Source of the DNA: Myxococcus xanthus
GTDB lineage: Bacteria; Myxococcota; Myxococcia; Myxococcales; Myxococcaceae
Length of the DNA: 64,000 bases
NCBI RefSeq assembly: GCF_900106535.1
Contig: NZ_FNOH01000005.1
Location: forward strand, 1 to 64,000
Direction of reading: 5' to 3'
Below, piece by piece: positions 1 to 9,265 of the stretch. The notes under the pieces were generated by a model. It had not been told where the DNA came from. It searched no databases and saw only the letters and a program-made list of their open reading frames with translations. A program made the translations under genes and the position numbers. Position 1 is the stretch's first letter; each line of letters opens with the position of its first letter.

Positions 1-72
1 CCTGCCGAGCTTGCCTCGACTCTCCACCGGGCACCTCTCCCGGATGCGCTCCCTTCCGCGCATCCTGACTGG

Positions 73-126
73 TGCGTTCACCGATTGAGACCGCCCGCAA
101 AACCCCCGACATTTCCGAACAGCAAG
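73..126. repeat. 54-bp dispersed repeat, copy 1
   Basis: This 54-bp block matches 41996-42049 at 50 of 54 positions, and similarity stops abruptly on both sides. It lies 37 bp beyond the stop codon of the leftward epimerase-like gene. Its first 24 bases are identical in both copies. The four mismatches fall in a short central stretch, where this copy has lost one arm of the AAATGTC/GACATTT inverted repeat that is intact in copy 2. It could be a regulatory site, an untranslated motif, or the end of a decayed mobile element. The sequence does not decide between these. Confidence 0.75.
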
Positions 127-163
127 GTGCAGGAGTCGCCCCGGGGGGCTCCGGGCCCTGCGT

Positions 164-1012
164 TCAGCCTTGGATGTCGAAGCGAAGCGACGTCCGAGTT
201 CCAGGCTGCACGTGCGGCAGCCCTTCGCCGGTGGCTAGCGCACCCTTGGCGGCGGTCCACGGCTCCACGCAGACGAAGTCCTTCCCACGTTGCGTCCACA
301 CGACGAGGACGCGGTACTCGGGGCTCCACGACAGGCGAATGGGCTTGAGCCCAGGGCCCCGCTCCAACGTCGTTCCCGGCTTTGAGTGGTCCTTCAAGTG
401 AAGGTCCACTTCCTCCTCGGTGAGGTTCAGCCCGGTGACGTTCACGTCCTGCTTGCGCCAGTTGTCCCACGCGTGCGTGGCGTCCGTGTCCACGCCTGCT
501 TGGGCCTTCGCCGCGTCCGGCACGCGGAAGTACGGATGGAAGCCCAGGTGCAGCGGCATGGGCCGCGTGTCCTGGTTCTCGAACGCGCTCTCCAGCGTGA
601 GCCGTTGGCCAGCCAGCGAGAAGGTGAGCCGTGCGTCGAACCGCCACGGGAAGTGGCGCAGCGTCTCCTCGTTGGAAGACAGCTCCACCACCAGCCGTGA
701 CGTGTCCGCCTGCCGCACCTTCCACGGCAGTTTCCGCGCGAAGCCGTGCTGAGGCAGCGTGTACTGCTGACGGTCCACGGAATAGGTGTCCCCCGGCAGC
801 GGCCCGGCATTGGGGAACAGCACGGGGATGCCCCCGCGCACGTTCTTGGCCGGGTCCGCGACGGTGGCCTCGTCGAGGTACAGCAGCTCGTCACCGTCCA
901 CGCACATCCGGCTGACGAGGGCCCCGCGTGAAGGAAGGACCTCCACGCGGCACCCGCCGTCCACCAGCGCGTACGTGTCCAGCCCTGCGATGCCGGGGAA
1001 CGGACCCTTCAT
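164..1012 (-). CDS. Aldose 1-epimerase / hexose-6-phosphate mutarotase-like protein
   Basis: This 282-aa cytosolic protein has the galactose-mutarotase beta-sandwich signature. Expected catalytic and sugar-binding elements are visible: the LPQHGFAR segment near residue 90, HLGFHPYF near the middle, and CVEPWTA near the C-terminus, which would supply the general base Glu. The family interconverts alpha and beta anomers of free or phosphorylated hexoses. The substrate cannot be read from sequence. The ATG lies only 7 bp after the stop of pruA, so the two are probably co-transcribed, although no pathway obviously links proline breakdown to sugar anomers. Length is normal for the YeaD/aldose-epimerase group. 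Confidence 0.85.
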   Translation of the reverse strand: MKGPFPGIAGLDTYALVDGGCRVEVLPSRGALVSRMCVDGDELLYLDEATVADPAKNVRGGIPVLFPNAGPLPGDTYSVDRQQYTLPQHGFARKLPWKVRQADTSRLVVELSSNEETLRHFPWRFDARLTFSLAGQRLTLESAFENQDTRPMPLHLGFHPYFRVPDAAKAQAGVDTDATHAWDNWRKQDVNVTGLNLTEEEVDLHLKDHSKPGTTLERGPGLKPIRLSWSPEYRVLVVWTQRGKDFVCVEPWTAAKGALATGEGLPHVQPGTRTSLRFDIQG

Positions 1013-1019
1013 ACGTGCC

Positions 1020-2675
1020 TCAGATGGCGCCTTCGTTCGGGTCGTTGTCCATGAAGGGGTAGGGCACCTTCACGGGCGGGACGAAGGTCTCCTTGATGGT
1101 GCGGGGGCTGGTCCACCGCACCAGGTTGAGGGCCGAGCCCGCCTTGTCGTTGGTGCCGGACGCGCGGCCACCGCCGAAGGGTTGCTGGCCCACGACCGCG
1201 CCGGTGGGCTTGTCGTTGATGTAGAAGTTGCCCGCCGCGTGGCGCAGCTCGCGCAGCGCCGTGTCGATGGCCTTCCGGTCGCGCGCGAACACGGCGCCAG
1301 TGAGGGCGTAGGACGCGGCCTGGTCGACCTCGCGCAGCGTCTCCTCGTACTTCGCATCCGGGTAGACGTGCAGGCCCACCAGCGGCGCGAAGATTTCCTC
1401 GCGGAGGATGCGGTGGGTGGGGCTGTCGAGCTGCACCAGCGTGGGCTTCACGAACCAGCCCTGCTTTCGGTCCACGTCGCCGCCGGCCACGATGCTGGCC
1501 CCGCTGTCGCTCTTGGCCAGGTCGATGTACGAGGAGACCTTCTTGAAGGACTTCTCGTCGATGACGGCGCCCATGAAGTTGCGGAAGTCCGACACGTCGC
1601 CCATGCGAATCTCGCTGATGAGCGCCTGGAGGCGCGGCTTCAGCTTGGGCCACAGGGATTCGGGGATGAAGACGCGGCTGGCGGCGGAGCACTTCTGGCC
1701 CTGGTACTCGAAGCCGCCACGGACGATGGCCACCGCGAGCGCCTCCAGGTCGTCCGCCGCGGACGGGTGGGCGACGATGAAGTCCTTGCCGCCCGTCTCG
1801 CCGACGATGCGGGGGTACTGCTTGTAGCGGGAGATGTTCTCGCCCACCGTGCGCCACATGGCGTTGAACGTCGGCGTGGAGCCGGTGAAGTGGATGCCGC
1901 CCAGGTGCGGGCTGGCCAGCACGGGGTTGCCCACCGTGGGGCCATCACCCGGGAGCATGTTGATGACGCCGTCGGGCAGGCCCGCCTCGCGCAGCAGCTC
2001 CATGATGTACCAGGCGCTCAGGGCCGCGGTGGATGACGGCTTGAAGAGCACCACGTTGCCCATGATGGCCGGCGCGGTGGCCAGGTTGAGGGCAATGGCC
2101 GTGAAGTTGAACGGCGCCACCGCGAAGACGAAGCCGTCCAGCGGGCGGTAGTCCGTCATGTTCCACGTCTGGTACGCGGCCTCCGGCTGCCAGCCGAGAA
2201 TCTGCTCGGCGAAGTGCACGTTGAAGCGAATGAAGTCGATGGCCTCGCACGCGGCGTCAATCTCCGCCTGGTGGGCCGTCTTTCCCTGCCCCAGCATGGT
2301 GGCGGCGTTGAGGATGGGGCGGTAGCGCGAGGCCAGCAGCTCCGCGGCGCGCAGGAAGATGGCGGCGCGCGACTGGAAGGGCATGCGCGCCCAGTCGTCC
2401 TTGACGGCCAGGGCGGCCTGGATGGCCTGCTCCGCGTGGCTGGCGTCCGCCTCGTGCAGTGTGGCCAGCACGTGCTGGTGGTTGTGCGGCATGCGCACCG
2501 TGTCCGTCTTGCCGGTGCGGATGTGCTTGCCGCCGATGATGACGGGGATGTCGATCTGCTCACCAGCCATGCGCTTCAGCTCGGCTTGCACCTCCCGGCG
2601 CTCGGTGGTGCCGGGCGCATAGGAGAGGACAGGCTCGTTCTTCGGCGGCGGGACGCGGGTATGGGCGTTGATCAC
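1020..2675 (-). CDS. pruA: L-glutamate gamma-semialdehyde (1-pyrroline-5-carboxylate) dehydrogenase
   Basis: This 551-aa NAD-dependent aldehyde dehydrogenase oxidises glutamate gamma-semialdehyde to glutamate, the second step of proline catabolism. It is the stand-alone P5CDH type, since there is no proline dehydrogenase domain. Family marks are the GETGGKDF segment with the catalytic glutamate, YQGQKCSAASR with the catalytic cysteine, FTGSTPTF in the cofactor region, and a C-terminal PFGGGRASGTNDK. The start is a GTG preceded by GAGGTG about 9 bases upstream. The epimerase-like gene follows 7 bp downstream. No proline dehydrogenase gene is present in the window. Confidence 0.95.
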   Translation of the reverse strand: MINAHTRVPPPKNEPVLSYAPGTTERREVQAELKRMAGEQIDIPVIIGGKHIRTGKTDTVRMPHNHQHVLATLHEADASHAEQAIQAALAVKDDWARMPFQSRAAIFLRAAELLASRYRPILNAATMLGQGKTAHQAEIDAACEAIDFIRFNVHFAEQILGWQPEAAYQTWNMTDYRPLDGFVFAVAPFNFTAIALNLATAPAIMGNVVLFKPSSTAALSAWYIMELLREAGLPDGVINMLPGDGPTVGNPVLASPHLGGIHFTGSTPTFNAMWRTVGENISRYKQYPRIVGETGGKDFIVAHPSAADDLEALAVAIVRGGFEYQGQKCSAASRVFIPESLWPKLKPRLQALISEIRMGDVSDFRNFMGAVIDEKSFKKVSSYIDLAKSDSGASIVAGGDVDRKQGWFVKPTLVQLDSPTHRILREEIFAPLVGLHVYPDAKYEETLREVDQAASYALTGAVFARDRKAIDTALRELRHAAGNFYINDKPTGAVVGQQPFGGGRASGTNDKAGSALNLVRWTSPRTIKETFVPPVKVPYPFMDNDPNEGAI

Positions 2676-3005
2676 GCGGATTCACCTCGGGCGGAAACGA
2701 AGGGCGCGCAGCATAGCCAAGCAGCCCAGCGGGGGAAGCGTGGAAGGTTGCGTCATCTCCAGTGAACCCTTGGGGTTTTGGACAATTCCCTGTCATTCCG
2801 GGGCGCCTTGGCTCACTGACGCAGTGCGCGGGGACGATGAGGCCCATGCGCGTCCCCTCACGCCCCGCCGAGCTGCCTTCCGGCGTGCGCGGTTTCTACC
2901 CGTCGGCGCCGGACGCGCACTACCGCGTCCCGCTGCTGCTGAGTTCCTTCGGCTCCTCCACGTACCGAGGGAGTTGAGCCACGGCGCGCTTTCCCTTGGC
3001 GGCAG
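2676..3005. other. Intergenic stretch between pruA and the DUF488 gene
   Basis: These 330 bases must hold the leftward pruA promoter, but I see no convincing -35/-10 pair or -24/-12 element. The only structure I can point to is a short rightward reading frame at 2837-2977, listed separately. Confidence 0.4.
2837..2977 (+). CDS. Possible 46-aa protein, function unknown
   Basis: A short ATG frame runs rightward toward the end of the DUF488 gene. The codons are strongly G/C at the third position, as in neighbouring real genes. The ATG follows a purine-rich GGGGAC that could serve as a weak ribosome site. The product is basic and proline-rich, with no domain I recognise. It could equally be chance in G+C-rich DNA or a decayed gene tail. 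Confidence 0.25.
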   Translation: MRPMRVPSRPAELPSGVRGFYPSAPDAHYRVPLLLSSFGSSTYRGS

Positions 3006-3425
3006 TCAGGTGTGTCGCGTCGAGCGGCCCCGGCCTCGCCGCGGGAGGCATGGAGGCTTCTTCGGAGCGGCGCCGCCGGACGCCTCTTCGAGGAACTGTT
3101 GGAGGGCCGCCGCGTTGTTGTGCTCGGTGTCATGGGCGCTGTAGACGAGCGTCACCGTGCCGTGGCGCGCGGCTTCGAGCAGGGGCTGCCATGCTGCGGG
3201 ATTCGCCGCGAGCTCGGCGGTGTATCTTCGGCAGAACTCGGACCAGCGCTCGGGGTCGTGTGCAAACCACTTCCGCAGCTCGGTGCTGGGGGCTGCGTCC
3301 TTCAGCCAGGCTTCGAGGGGAAGCGCTGTCTTCCGTACGCCTCGCGGCCACAGCCGTTCCACCAGGAAGCGCCGCCCATCCGTGCGGCTTGCTGCTTCGT
3401 ACGCTCGCTTGAGTCGAATCGTCAC
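3006..3425 (-). CDS. DUF488 family protein
   Basis: This 139-aa protein of the DUF488 family has no established biochemical role. The family core is clear: RAYE near the N-terminus, FLVERLWPRGV, an LEAWLKDAAPSTELRKWF stretch, HDPERWSEF, and VTLVYSAHD near residue 100. The last 25 residues are basic and proline-rich and go beyond the usual 110-120-aa length, so they are probably disordered. It stands alone, between the pruA pair and a receiver-domain gene on the same strand. Confidence 0.85.
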   Translation of the reverse strand: MTIRLKRAYEAASRTDGRRFLVERLWPRGVRKTALPLEAWLKDAAPSTELRKWFAHDPERWSEFCRRYTAELAANPAAWQPLLEAARHGTVTLVYSAHDTEHNNAAALQQFLEEASGGAAPKKPPCLPRRGRGRSTRHT

Positions 3426-3560
3426 TGGACCACCTCGCGTGTCACCCGTTCGTTGGTGGCAACGCCCGTGCGCCCTGCGACCGTCCCGCGCTCCAGCGAG
3501 GCCGGCGCCCGTCTTCTCACTCGGGGCGCGCCGTGCCGGGGGGCTTCGGGGTGGGCGGGC

Positions 3561-3974
3561 TCAGCTCTTCCACGCGGGCTGGATGGTGGGCGCGGCCGGG
3601 GTGACGGCCTCCGCGCGAGCCAGCAGCGCGTGAAGTTGGGCGATGAGCACGGGCGGCTTCACCGGCTTGACCAGGTAGGCGTCCGGGACGGGCTGGTCCG
3701 CGGGCCCTTCCGTGCGAGGCGCATAGCCGCTGACGAAGATGACGGGGATGTGCTTGAGCGTGGGCTCGGAGCGGAAGTGGCCACAGAGTGCGTAGCCGTC
3801 CATTCCGTCCATATTCACATCGGAGATGAGCACATCGGGCGGGTGCGCCAGGGCCTGCTGAAGCCCCGACGCGCCGTCGGCCGCCGTGGTGCAGTCAAAC
3901 TCGCCAGAGAGCAGGAGACGGAGCGTCTCCCGCATCGTCCACGAATTCTCGACGATGAGGACCTTCGGCTTCAC
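3561..3974 (-). CDS. Single-domain response regulator (CheY-like)
   Basis: A free-standing receiver domain of about 137 aa. The acidic pocket and phosphoacceptor lie in VLIVENS and DVLISDVNMDGMDG; the switch Ser is in VIFVSGYAP and the conserved Lys in AYLVKPVKPP. There is no output domain, so it would act by protein-protein contact or as a phosphorelay intermediate. I prefer the GTG at 3972-3974, which puts the first beta-strand at the N-terminus. An in-frame ATG at 4022 would add 16 residues with no domain match. The usual Asp-Asp acidic pair is Glu-Asn here, which may alter Mg binding. No histidine kinase is adjacent. Confidence 0.85.
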   Translation of the reverse strand: MKPKVLIVENSWTMRETLRLLLSGEFDCTTAADGASGLQQALAHPPDVLISDVNMDGMDGYALCGHFRSEPTLKHIPVIFVSGYAPRTEGPADQPVPDAYLVKPVKPPVLIAQLHALLARAEAVTPAAPTIQPAWKS

Positions 3975-4124
3975 GACACCCCGACTCTCAGGGAGGCAGC
4001 CGCCCGGCGGTGCCCGGTGCACACGCTCTCCCCCGGCGAAAGGCCCAGCATCACCCCACGGGCCAGCCGGGGCAAGAGGGGGTGCTCAGCACCCCTTGGG
4101 GCCGTGGGGTCCGTGGCGCGGCGC

Positions 4125-4460
4125 CTACTCCTCGGGAGGGGGGCTCACGAGGCCCTGACGCGAGACGGCGGAGTCGGGCTCCTCGTCGCCTCGGGCCTCC
4201 CTGTCCGGGACATCTTGGGACGTCCACTCCTCGCCGCGCTCCACGCGCGCCTCCCACGGCGTGTCGGCGTGGGGCGCCGCGTCGCCGTGCTCGTGGGCGA
4301 GGTGCCGGGAGGCGTCCGCCGCGCCACGGTCCTGCGCGTCCGCCACCTGCCCGCGGTTGCGCGGTTGGAAATTCTCTCCGGCGTGGAAGCCCGCCTGCTG
4401 GTCATCGCCAATGTCCCTGGGCCGCGCGTCCTGGGGGCCCTTGTCCTTCTTGCCAGCCAT
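4125..4460 (-). CDS. Small hydrophilic protein, function unknown
   Basis: About 111 aa, extremely polar, rich in Asp, Glu, Arg, Gly, Gln and His, with no hydrophobic segment and no domain I recognise. The composition suggests an intrinsically disordered cytosolic protein, perhaps stress-related; this is inference only. I chose the ATG at 4458-4460 because a GGAG lies about 8 bases upstream and the segment before it (from 4556) looks like non-coding read-through. It ends 98 bp before the receiver-domain open frame. Confidence 0.6.
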   Translation of the reverse strand: MAGKKDKGPQDARPRDIGDDQQAGFHAGENFQPRNRGQVADAQDRGAADASRHLAHEHGDAAPHADTPWEARVERGEEWTSQDVPDREARGDEEPDSAVSRQGLVSPPPEE

Positions 4461-4571
4461 GGTGCCGTCTCCGTGGGTAGGGAGGGCGTGAGGTGCCGCC
4501 CCGTTCGCTTCAAGTTCAGAGCGGGCGGCCCCTGGGGCAACGACGCCAGGGCCCATTGATGGGAGGGCGGC

Positions 4572-5234
4572 CTAGCGAGGCGGAGGCGGCGCCTGCCGGG
4601 CCAGGGCCGGTCCCCTTCGCGACAGTTGTGCCACCACCTCCGCGAGCCCCGCGGTGGGCGCGGCGACGCGGCAGGCGGCCCCGCCGTGGACCAGCCCCAC
4701 CACCTGCATGCGCGCGTCCACCAACGGCGCGCCGGAGTCTCCCGGCCGGCCCCGGATGGTGGTGAAGAGCGCGGCGGGCACCTCGGGAAGCGAAGGGCAG
4801 CGGCCCAGCCGTTCCAGCACGGCCTGCTGAGGTTCGTCGGGACGGTCATTGCGGCCCGCGAACACCAACTGTTCGCCCGGAGCGGGCAGGGCCTGGGCGA
4901 CGTCCAGTGGACGCACCGGCGCTGGTGCGTCCAGGCGGAGGACGGCGATGTCCCGGCCCCGGTCCACGTGCACGGCGCTGCCGTCCATCCGGCGTCCGCC
5001 CAGGAAGGACAAGGGCACCCGCGTGTCCTCATTCCGGAGGCAGTGCGCGGCGGTGAGAATGTGCCGGCCGTCTTCCACCACCACGCCCGCGCAGTGGCCC
5101 GGCTCCAGCGTCACCGTCGCCGCCGCCACGTCGTCGAGGTCCGGCGGTGTCTCCTCTTCCGACGTGTGGCATGCCGTCAGCAGCAACGCCCCCACGCCCG
5201 CCCCCAGCCACGTCCTCCAGCCCGCGTCCCTCAT
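4572..5234 (-). CDS. Trypsin-like serine protease, predicted lipoprotein
   Basis: This 220-aa exported protein has an N-terminal signal ending in LLLTAC, a typical lipobox, so it should be lipid-anchored. The chymotrypsin-fold triad is visible: His in LTAAHC, Asp in RDIAVLRL, and Ser in GRPGDSGAPLV. It is a minimal protease domain with no PDZ domain, so it is not a DegP-type chaperone-protease. The likely role is periplasmic or surface proteolysis with unknown substrate. It is divergent from the kinase gene across a 254-bp gap. Confidence 0.88.
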   Translation of the reverse strand: MRDAGWRTWLGAGVGALLLTACHTSEEETPPDLDDVAAATVTLEPGHCAGVVVEDGRHILTAAHCLRNEDTRVPLSFLGGRRMDGSAVHVDRGRDIAVLRLDAPAPVRPLDVAQALPAPGEQLVFAGRNDRPDEPQQAVLERLGRCPSLPEVPAALFTTIRGRPGDSGAPLVDARMQVVGLVHGGAACRVAAPTAGLAEVVAQLSRRGPALARQAPPPPR

Positions 5235-5488
5235 CCGTCACCCTCGTGGCCCGCTCACCCGGCCGGCGCCTTCTCGAGGGAGGATGTGCACCCACGCGTC
5301 CGGGGCTTCGGGCAGGGCTGCCAGGCCGCCGTCCAGCCGAGGCCCCTGTTGTCAGGTGCTTGTCGCCTGGGGCCGCATGCGCGGTACGACACTCAACGCC
5401 GACACGGCACTGATGATGTGTGCCTGTCGCAAGGAAACGTGATATCCCATTAACTTCTGCATTTCGCTGACCCCGCCGGTTCCCCTTC

Positions 5489-8400
5489 GTGAGCGACGAG
5501 GAGAAGACAGCAGTCCTGGACGAGCGCAGCCGTCCTCCAAGTTCATGGGGGGACCGCATCCGCACGCCCATCACCCTGCCGGGAGCGCGCGCCGGGGAGC
5601 GCCGCTCGTTGGCCGTGGGCATGGTGGTGACGGGGCGCTACCGGGTGGAAGGGCTGCTGGGCGAAGGCGGCATGGGCCGCATCTGGCTGGCCACGGACCT
5701 GCACGAGCACCGCCGGGTGGCGCTCAAGGAGATGCAGGTCCCCGCGGGCCTGACGGCGGGCAAGACGGAGGAGCTGGTGCTGATGTTCCGGCACGAGTTC
5801 TTCGCCATGAAGAAGCTCCAGCACCCCGGCACCCTCAAGGTCTTCGACTGGGGCATGACGGAGGCCGGCAACCGCTTCATCACCATGGAGGTGGTGGACG
5901 GGCAGGACCTGAGCTCGCTGGGGCGTGAGTCGCCACTGGACACGCGCACGCTGTACCGCGTGCTCATCCAGATGTCCCAGGTCCTGGCCTTCCTGCACTC
6001 GCGGCTGTACGTGCACTGCGACATCAAGGCCAGCAACATCCGCATCACCAGCGCGGGCGCGGTGAAGCTGATGGACTTCGGCGTCATGCACCAGCTGGGC
6101 ACCCCCAGCCCCGGCCGTCTCAAGGGCACGCTGGAGTACCTGGCGCCGGAGTGGCAGCGCGGCGCGAGCATCGACGGGCGCGCGGACCTCTATTCGCTGG
6201 GCGTCATGGCCTACTACCTGGTCACGCGCCGGCTGCCCTTCAAGCGCAACACCCCGGCGGCGCTCCTGGCGGACCACCTGACGCGGCCGCCGCCGAAGCC
6301 GTCCACGATTTGTCCGGTGGATCCGCAGCTGGAGGAGATCATCCTCCTGCTGTTGGCGAAGGATCCGCGCGAGCGCTTCCAGGACGCCAGCGAGCTGATG
6401 GAGGCGCTCTGCCACGCCAGCGGCGAGCCGATGCCGGAGGAGCCGCTGTCGGCGCGCGCCAGCTACCTGCACGTGCCGGAAGTGGTGGGCCGCGCCGCGG
6501 AGCTGGAAGCGCTGATGAACGGCCTGGCCGAGGCGGACTGGGGCCAGTCCCGCGCGGTGCTCATCGGCGCGCCCGCGGGCGTGGGCAAGACGCGGCTGCT
6601 CCAGGAGTTCGAGCTCCAGGCGAAGCTGGCGGAGCTGCCCTTCGGCCGGGGCCAGTGCCGCGCGGAGGGACAGGCGCCGCTGACGCCCATCGTCCAGGCG
6701 GTGCGGTGTCTGGTGCCGCTCACGCCCTCGGAGATGATGGAGCGCCTCGGGCCGAAGCTGCGGCAACTGCTCCCGGGCCTGACGCCGGACGCGGGCGAAG
6801 TGCACCCGGTGGCGGGCGAGGAGAAGCTGGCCTTCTTCGGCGCGCTGGCGGAGTGGGTGCAGGCGCTGGGCCGGCGGATGACGCTGGTGCTGTGCTTCGA
6901 GGACCTGCAGTGGGCCGACAGCGCCACGCTGGAGGTGCTCAACGTCCTCATCCGCGCGCTGTACGGCACGCGCGGCATGGTGGTGGGCACGTTCCGGAAC
7001 GGCGAGCTGAGCCGCCTGAGCCTGGCCTTCCAGACGGTGGACGAGAAAATCACCACCCGCATGGACCTGGAGCCGCTGGCCGCCGAGCACGTGCGTACGC
7101 TGGTGGAGCTGGCGCTGCCGGGGCTGGCCGTGCCCGCGGCCTTCGTCACGCGGTTGCATGAGACCACGGGCGGCAATGCCTTCTTCGCCACCGAGTGCCT
7201 GCGCGCGCTGGTGGAGGAAGGCGCGCTGACGCGGGTGGGCGGCCGGTGGAGCGCCGTCGAGGGACTGGACACACGGCCGCTGCCCGCGAGCATCCACGAC
7301 GCGGTGCTCGCGCGCCTGGGCAGTGCTCCGGCGGAGCAGGTGTCGCTGCTGCGCCAGTTGGCGCCCGCGGGCCGCAGCCTGGAGCTGCCCATGCTCCGCG
7401 CGCTGGCGGAGCTGCCCGAGTCCGAGCTGTTCGCGGTGCTGGACGGCATCGTGGAGCGGCAGTTCCTCCAGGAGGTGGAGGGCCGCTACGTCTTCACGCA
7501 CGACACCGTGCACCAGGCCGTCTACGACAGCACGCCCGAGGATGCGCGGCGCGTGGCGCACGGCCGCGTGGCGCTGGCGCTCCAGACGCTGCACTCGTCG
7601 CGGCCGGAGCTGTCGCGCACGGTGGGGTGGCACTACCTGCGCTCGTCGGAGCCGGAGCTGGCCATTGGCCCGCTGCTGGACGCGGGACGGGCCGCCATCG
7701 AGGCGCAGGCGCTGCTGGAAGCGACGCTGCTGCTGAAGGAAGCGGCGATGCTGCTGGAGGCCGCGCCGGACTTCCCGGGACGTGACAGGCTGCTCTTGCG
7801 CATCTGGGTGACGATGGTGGAGGTGGGCTATTCGAGCGACCCGCCCACCTCGCTCGTCTTCGCGCGGAAGCTGAGCGCCCATTGGGCCTCCACGGTGGAC
7901 CTGGTGGACGGGCGAACGCAGGCGGTGGCCGCGCTGGAGGCCGCGTGCGCCGCGCCCGAAGCGGAGCGTCCCGCGCGCCTGAAGGCGTTGTTCCGCGAGC
8001 GGGAGGCGGACACGTTCGCCAGCACCGCGGACGTCTTCTGGAAGCAGGCCGAGCTGCGCATCCTCCAGGCCATGGCGCTGGCCAGCGTGGGCCGCACGGA
8101 GGAGCTGACGGCGCTGCTGGAGCGCGTGCGGGCCGAGCAGCCGGAGGTGTCGCCCTACCGCGCCGCGGTGCAACTGGCGCCTGCCCAGTTGTGTGCCTAC
8201 ACGGGCCGCTTCTCCGGCGTGCTGGAGACGCAGTACGAGCAACTGAACCGGCTTCGCGGGCTGTGCGAGGTGATGGGCCGGCTGCCCAAGCGCCTGGCGT
8301 GGGCGCTGGGCATGGGTGGCTTCACGATGAACATGAACCTGGCGCTGCGCGGCGAGCCGCTGGACGCGCAGGCGCTGCGCGACGGGTACGCCGTGGCGGA

Positions 8401-9199
8401 GGCCCATGGGTTCACGGATGTGCGCGGCTTCCATCTGTTCGCGGTGGTGACGCGCGCGGCCTTCACGGGCGACGGCGCGGCGTTCGTCCCGGCCTTCACG
8501 GAGAAGACGGAGCTGGTGCGGCGGCTGGGCAACCCCCGGTTGATGGAGCGCAACCTGGCCCTCTTCACACCGCCGTACTACCTGGAGCGCGGCGAGCACG
8601 AGCACGTGGCCGCGGTGGTGGCCCGCGCCGAGGCGCTGGCGCGGGTGCTGCCGGAGGACCGGTGGCTCCAGTGTCACCTGCGGGTGTATCAGGCCTGCCG
8701 CGACGTGCTCTTCGAGGATGCGGGCGCGGCGCGCCGCTCACTTCCCGCGGCCCTTGCCGCCGCGCGCGAGGGCGGCGTGCGCATGGAGACGCTGCTGCGC
8801 GTCTACCAGTCCCGCTTCGAACGGGAGCAGGGCAACCTGGTGGCGGCGCAGGACGCGGCGGAGGCGGCGCTGGCGCGGGCCACGGACCCGGTGCTGGCCA
8901 ATCCGTGGGATGAAATCCTCTCCCGCCGGGCGCTGGCGGCGCTGCTGCCCGGTGAGGAGGGCCTGACGCACCTGCGCCGGGCGCTCGCGCTGGCGGAGCT
9001 GACGGGCAACGTGCTCCAGGTGGGGCTGGTGCGGCTGGCGCTCGCGGAGCGCGCGCGGGACGCGGAGTCCTCGGTGGTGGCGCTGGAGGCGGCCGAGGCG
9101 GCCTTCATGGATGCCCGGGCCTCCAGCCTGCTGGCCCTGGCCAGCTCCCTGCGGGGGGCGCTCCAGCGCCGGGCCGGGGAGCTGCGTCAGAGCGCCTGA
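5489..9199 (+). CDS. Ser/Thr protein kinase fused to AAA ATPase and helical-repeat region
   Basis: This 1236-aa multidomain signalling protein starts at GTG. The kinase domain spans about residues 50-310, with the glycine loop GEGGMG at 59-63, a VALK lysine at 80, HCDIKASN around 176-183 and DFG at 196-198. The usual HRD arginine is Cys, making it a non-RD kinase that may not need activation-loop phosphorylation. A second module from about residue 330 has a Walker A motif (GAPAGVGKT, 360-368) and a Walker B-like LVLCFEDLQWAD, as in AAA_16/MalT-type ATPases. The remaining 600 residues are Ala/Leu/Glu-rich helices resembling TPRs. No membrane segment is seen. This architecture recurs in myxobacteria. 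Targets are unknown. Confidence 0.9.
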   Translation: MSDEEKTAVLDERSRPPSSWGDRIRTPITLPGARAGERRSLAVGMVVTGRYRVEGLLGEGGMGRIWLATDLHEHRRVALKEMQVPAGLTAGKTEELVLMFRHEFFAMKKLQHPGTLKVFDWGMTEAGNRFITMEVVDGQDLSSLGRESPLDTRTLYRVLIQMSQVLAFLHSRLYVHCDIKASNIRITSAGAVKLMDFGVMHQLGTPSPGRLKGTLEYLAPEWQRGASIDGRADLYSLGVMAYYLVTRRLPFKRNTPAALLADHLTRPPPKPSTICPVDPQLEEIILLLLAKDPRERFQDASELMEALCHASGEPMPEEPLSARASYLHVPEVVGRAAELEALMNGLAEADWGQSRAVLIGAPAGVGKTRLLQEFELQAKLAELPFGRGQCRAEGQAPLTPIVQAVRCLVPLTPSEMMERLGPKLRQLLPGLTPDAGEVHPVAGEEKLAFFGALAEWVQALGRRMTLVLCFEDLQWADSATLEVLNVLIRALYGTRGMVVGTFRNGELSRLSLAFQTVDEKITTRMDLEPLAAEHVRTLVELALPGLAVPAAFVTRLHETTGGNAFFATECLRALVEEGALTRVGGRWSAVEGLDTRPLPASIHDAVLARLGSAPAEQVSLLRQLAPAGRSLELPMLRALAELPESELFAVLDGIVERQFLQEVEGRYVFTHDTVHQAVYDSTPEDARRVAHGRVALALQTLHSSRPELSRTVGWHYLRSSEPELAIGPLLDAGRAAIEAQALLEATLLLKEAAMLLEAAPDFPGRDRLLLRIWVTMVEVGYSSDPPTSLVFARKLSAHWASTVDLVDGRTQAVAALEAACAAPEAERPARLKALFREREADTFASTADVFWKQAELRILQAMALASVGRTEELTALLERVRAEQPEVSPYRAAVQLAPAQLCAYTGRFSGVLETQYEQLNRLRGLCEVMGRLPKRLAWALGMGGFTMNMNLALRGEPLDAQALRDGYAVAEAHGFTDVRGFHLFAVVTRAAFTGDGAAFVPAFTEKTELVRRLGNPRLMERNLALFTPPYYLERGEHEHVAAVVARAEALARVLPEDRWLQCHLRVYQACRDVLFEDAGAARRSLPAALAAAREGGVRMETLLRVYQSRFEREQGNLVAAQDAAEAALARATDPVLANPWDEILSRRALAALLPGEEGLTHLRRALALAELTGNVLQVGLVRLALAERARDAESSVVALEAAEAAFMDARASSLLALASSLRGALQRRAGELRQSA

Positions 9200-9265
9200 T
9201 GTGACGCTGGAAAGTCGACGGGACTGTGTCCTCACGGCCCGGACGCGGGGCGTTAGACTCGGGCC

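Noticed and set aside
72-401. ORF starting MRSPIETA at the first repeat copy (and its twin at 41995-42279)
   Set aside because: The two share only the 18 residues encoded by the 54-bp repeat, with several amino-acid changes, and the rest is unrelated. Both run antisense over real genes.
2837-2977. Truncated gene or mobile-element relic near the DUF488 gene
   Set aside because: The small frame has coding-like bias, but I found no similarity to a known family and no inverted repeats or target duplications, so it is listed only as a possible small protein.
5543-8677. 1044-aa open frame antisense to the kinase gene
   Set aside because: His/Arg/Gln-rich translation with no domain; a by-product of G+C-rich third positions in the kinase.
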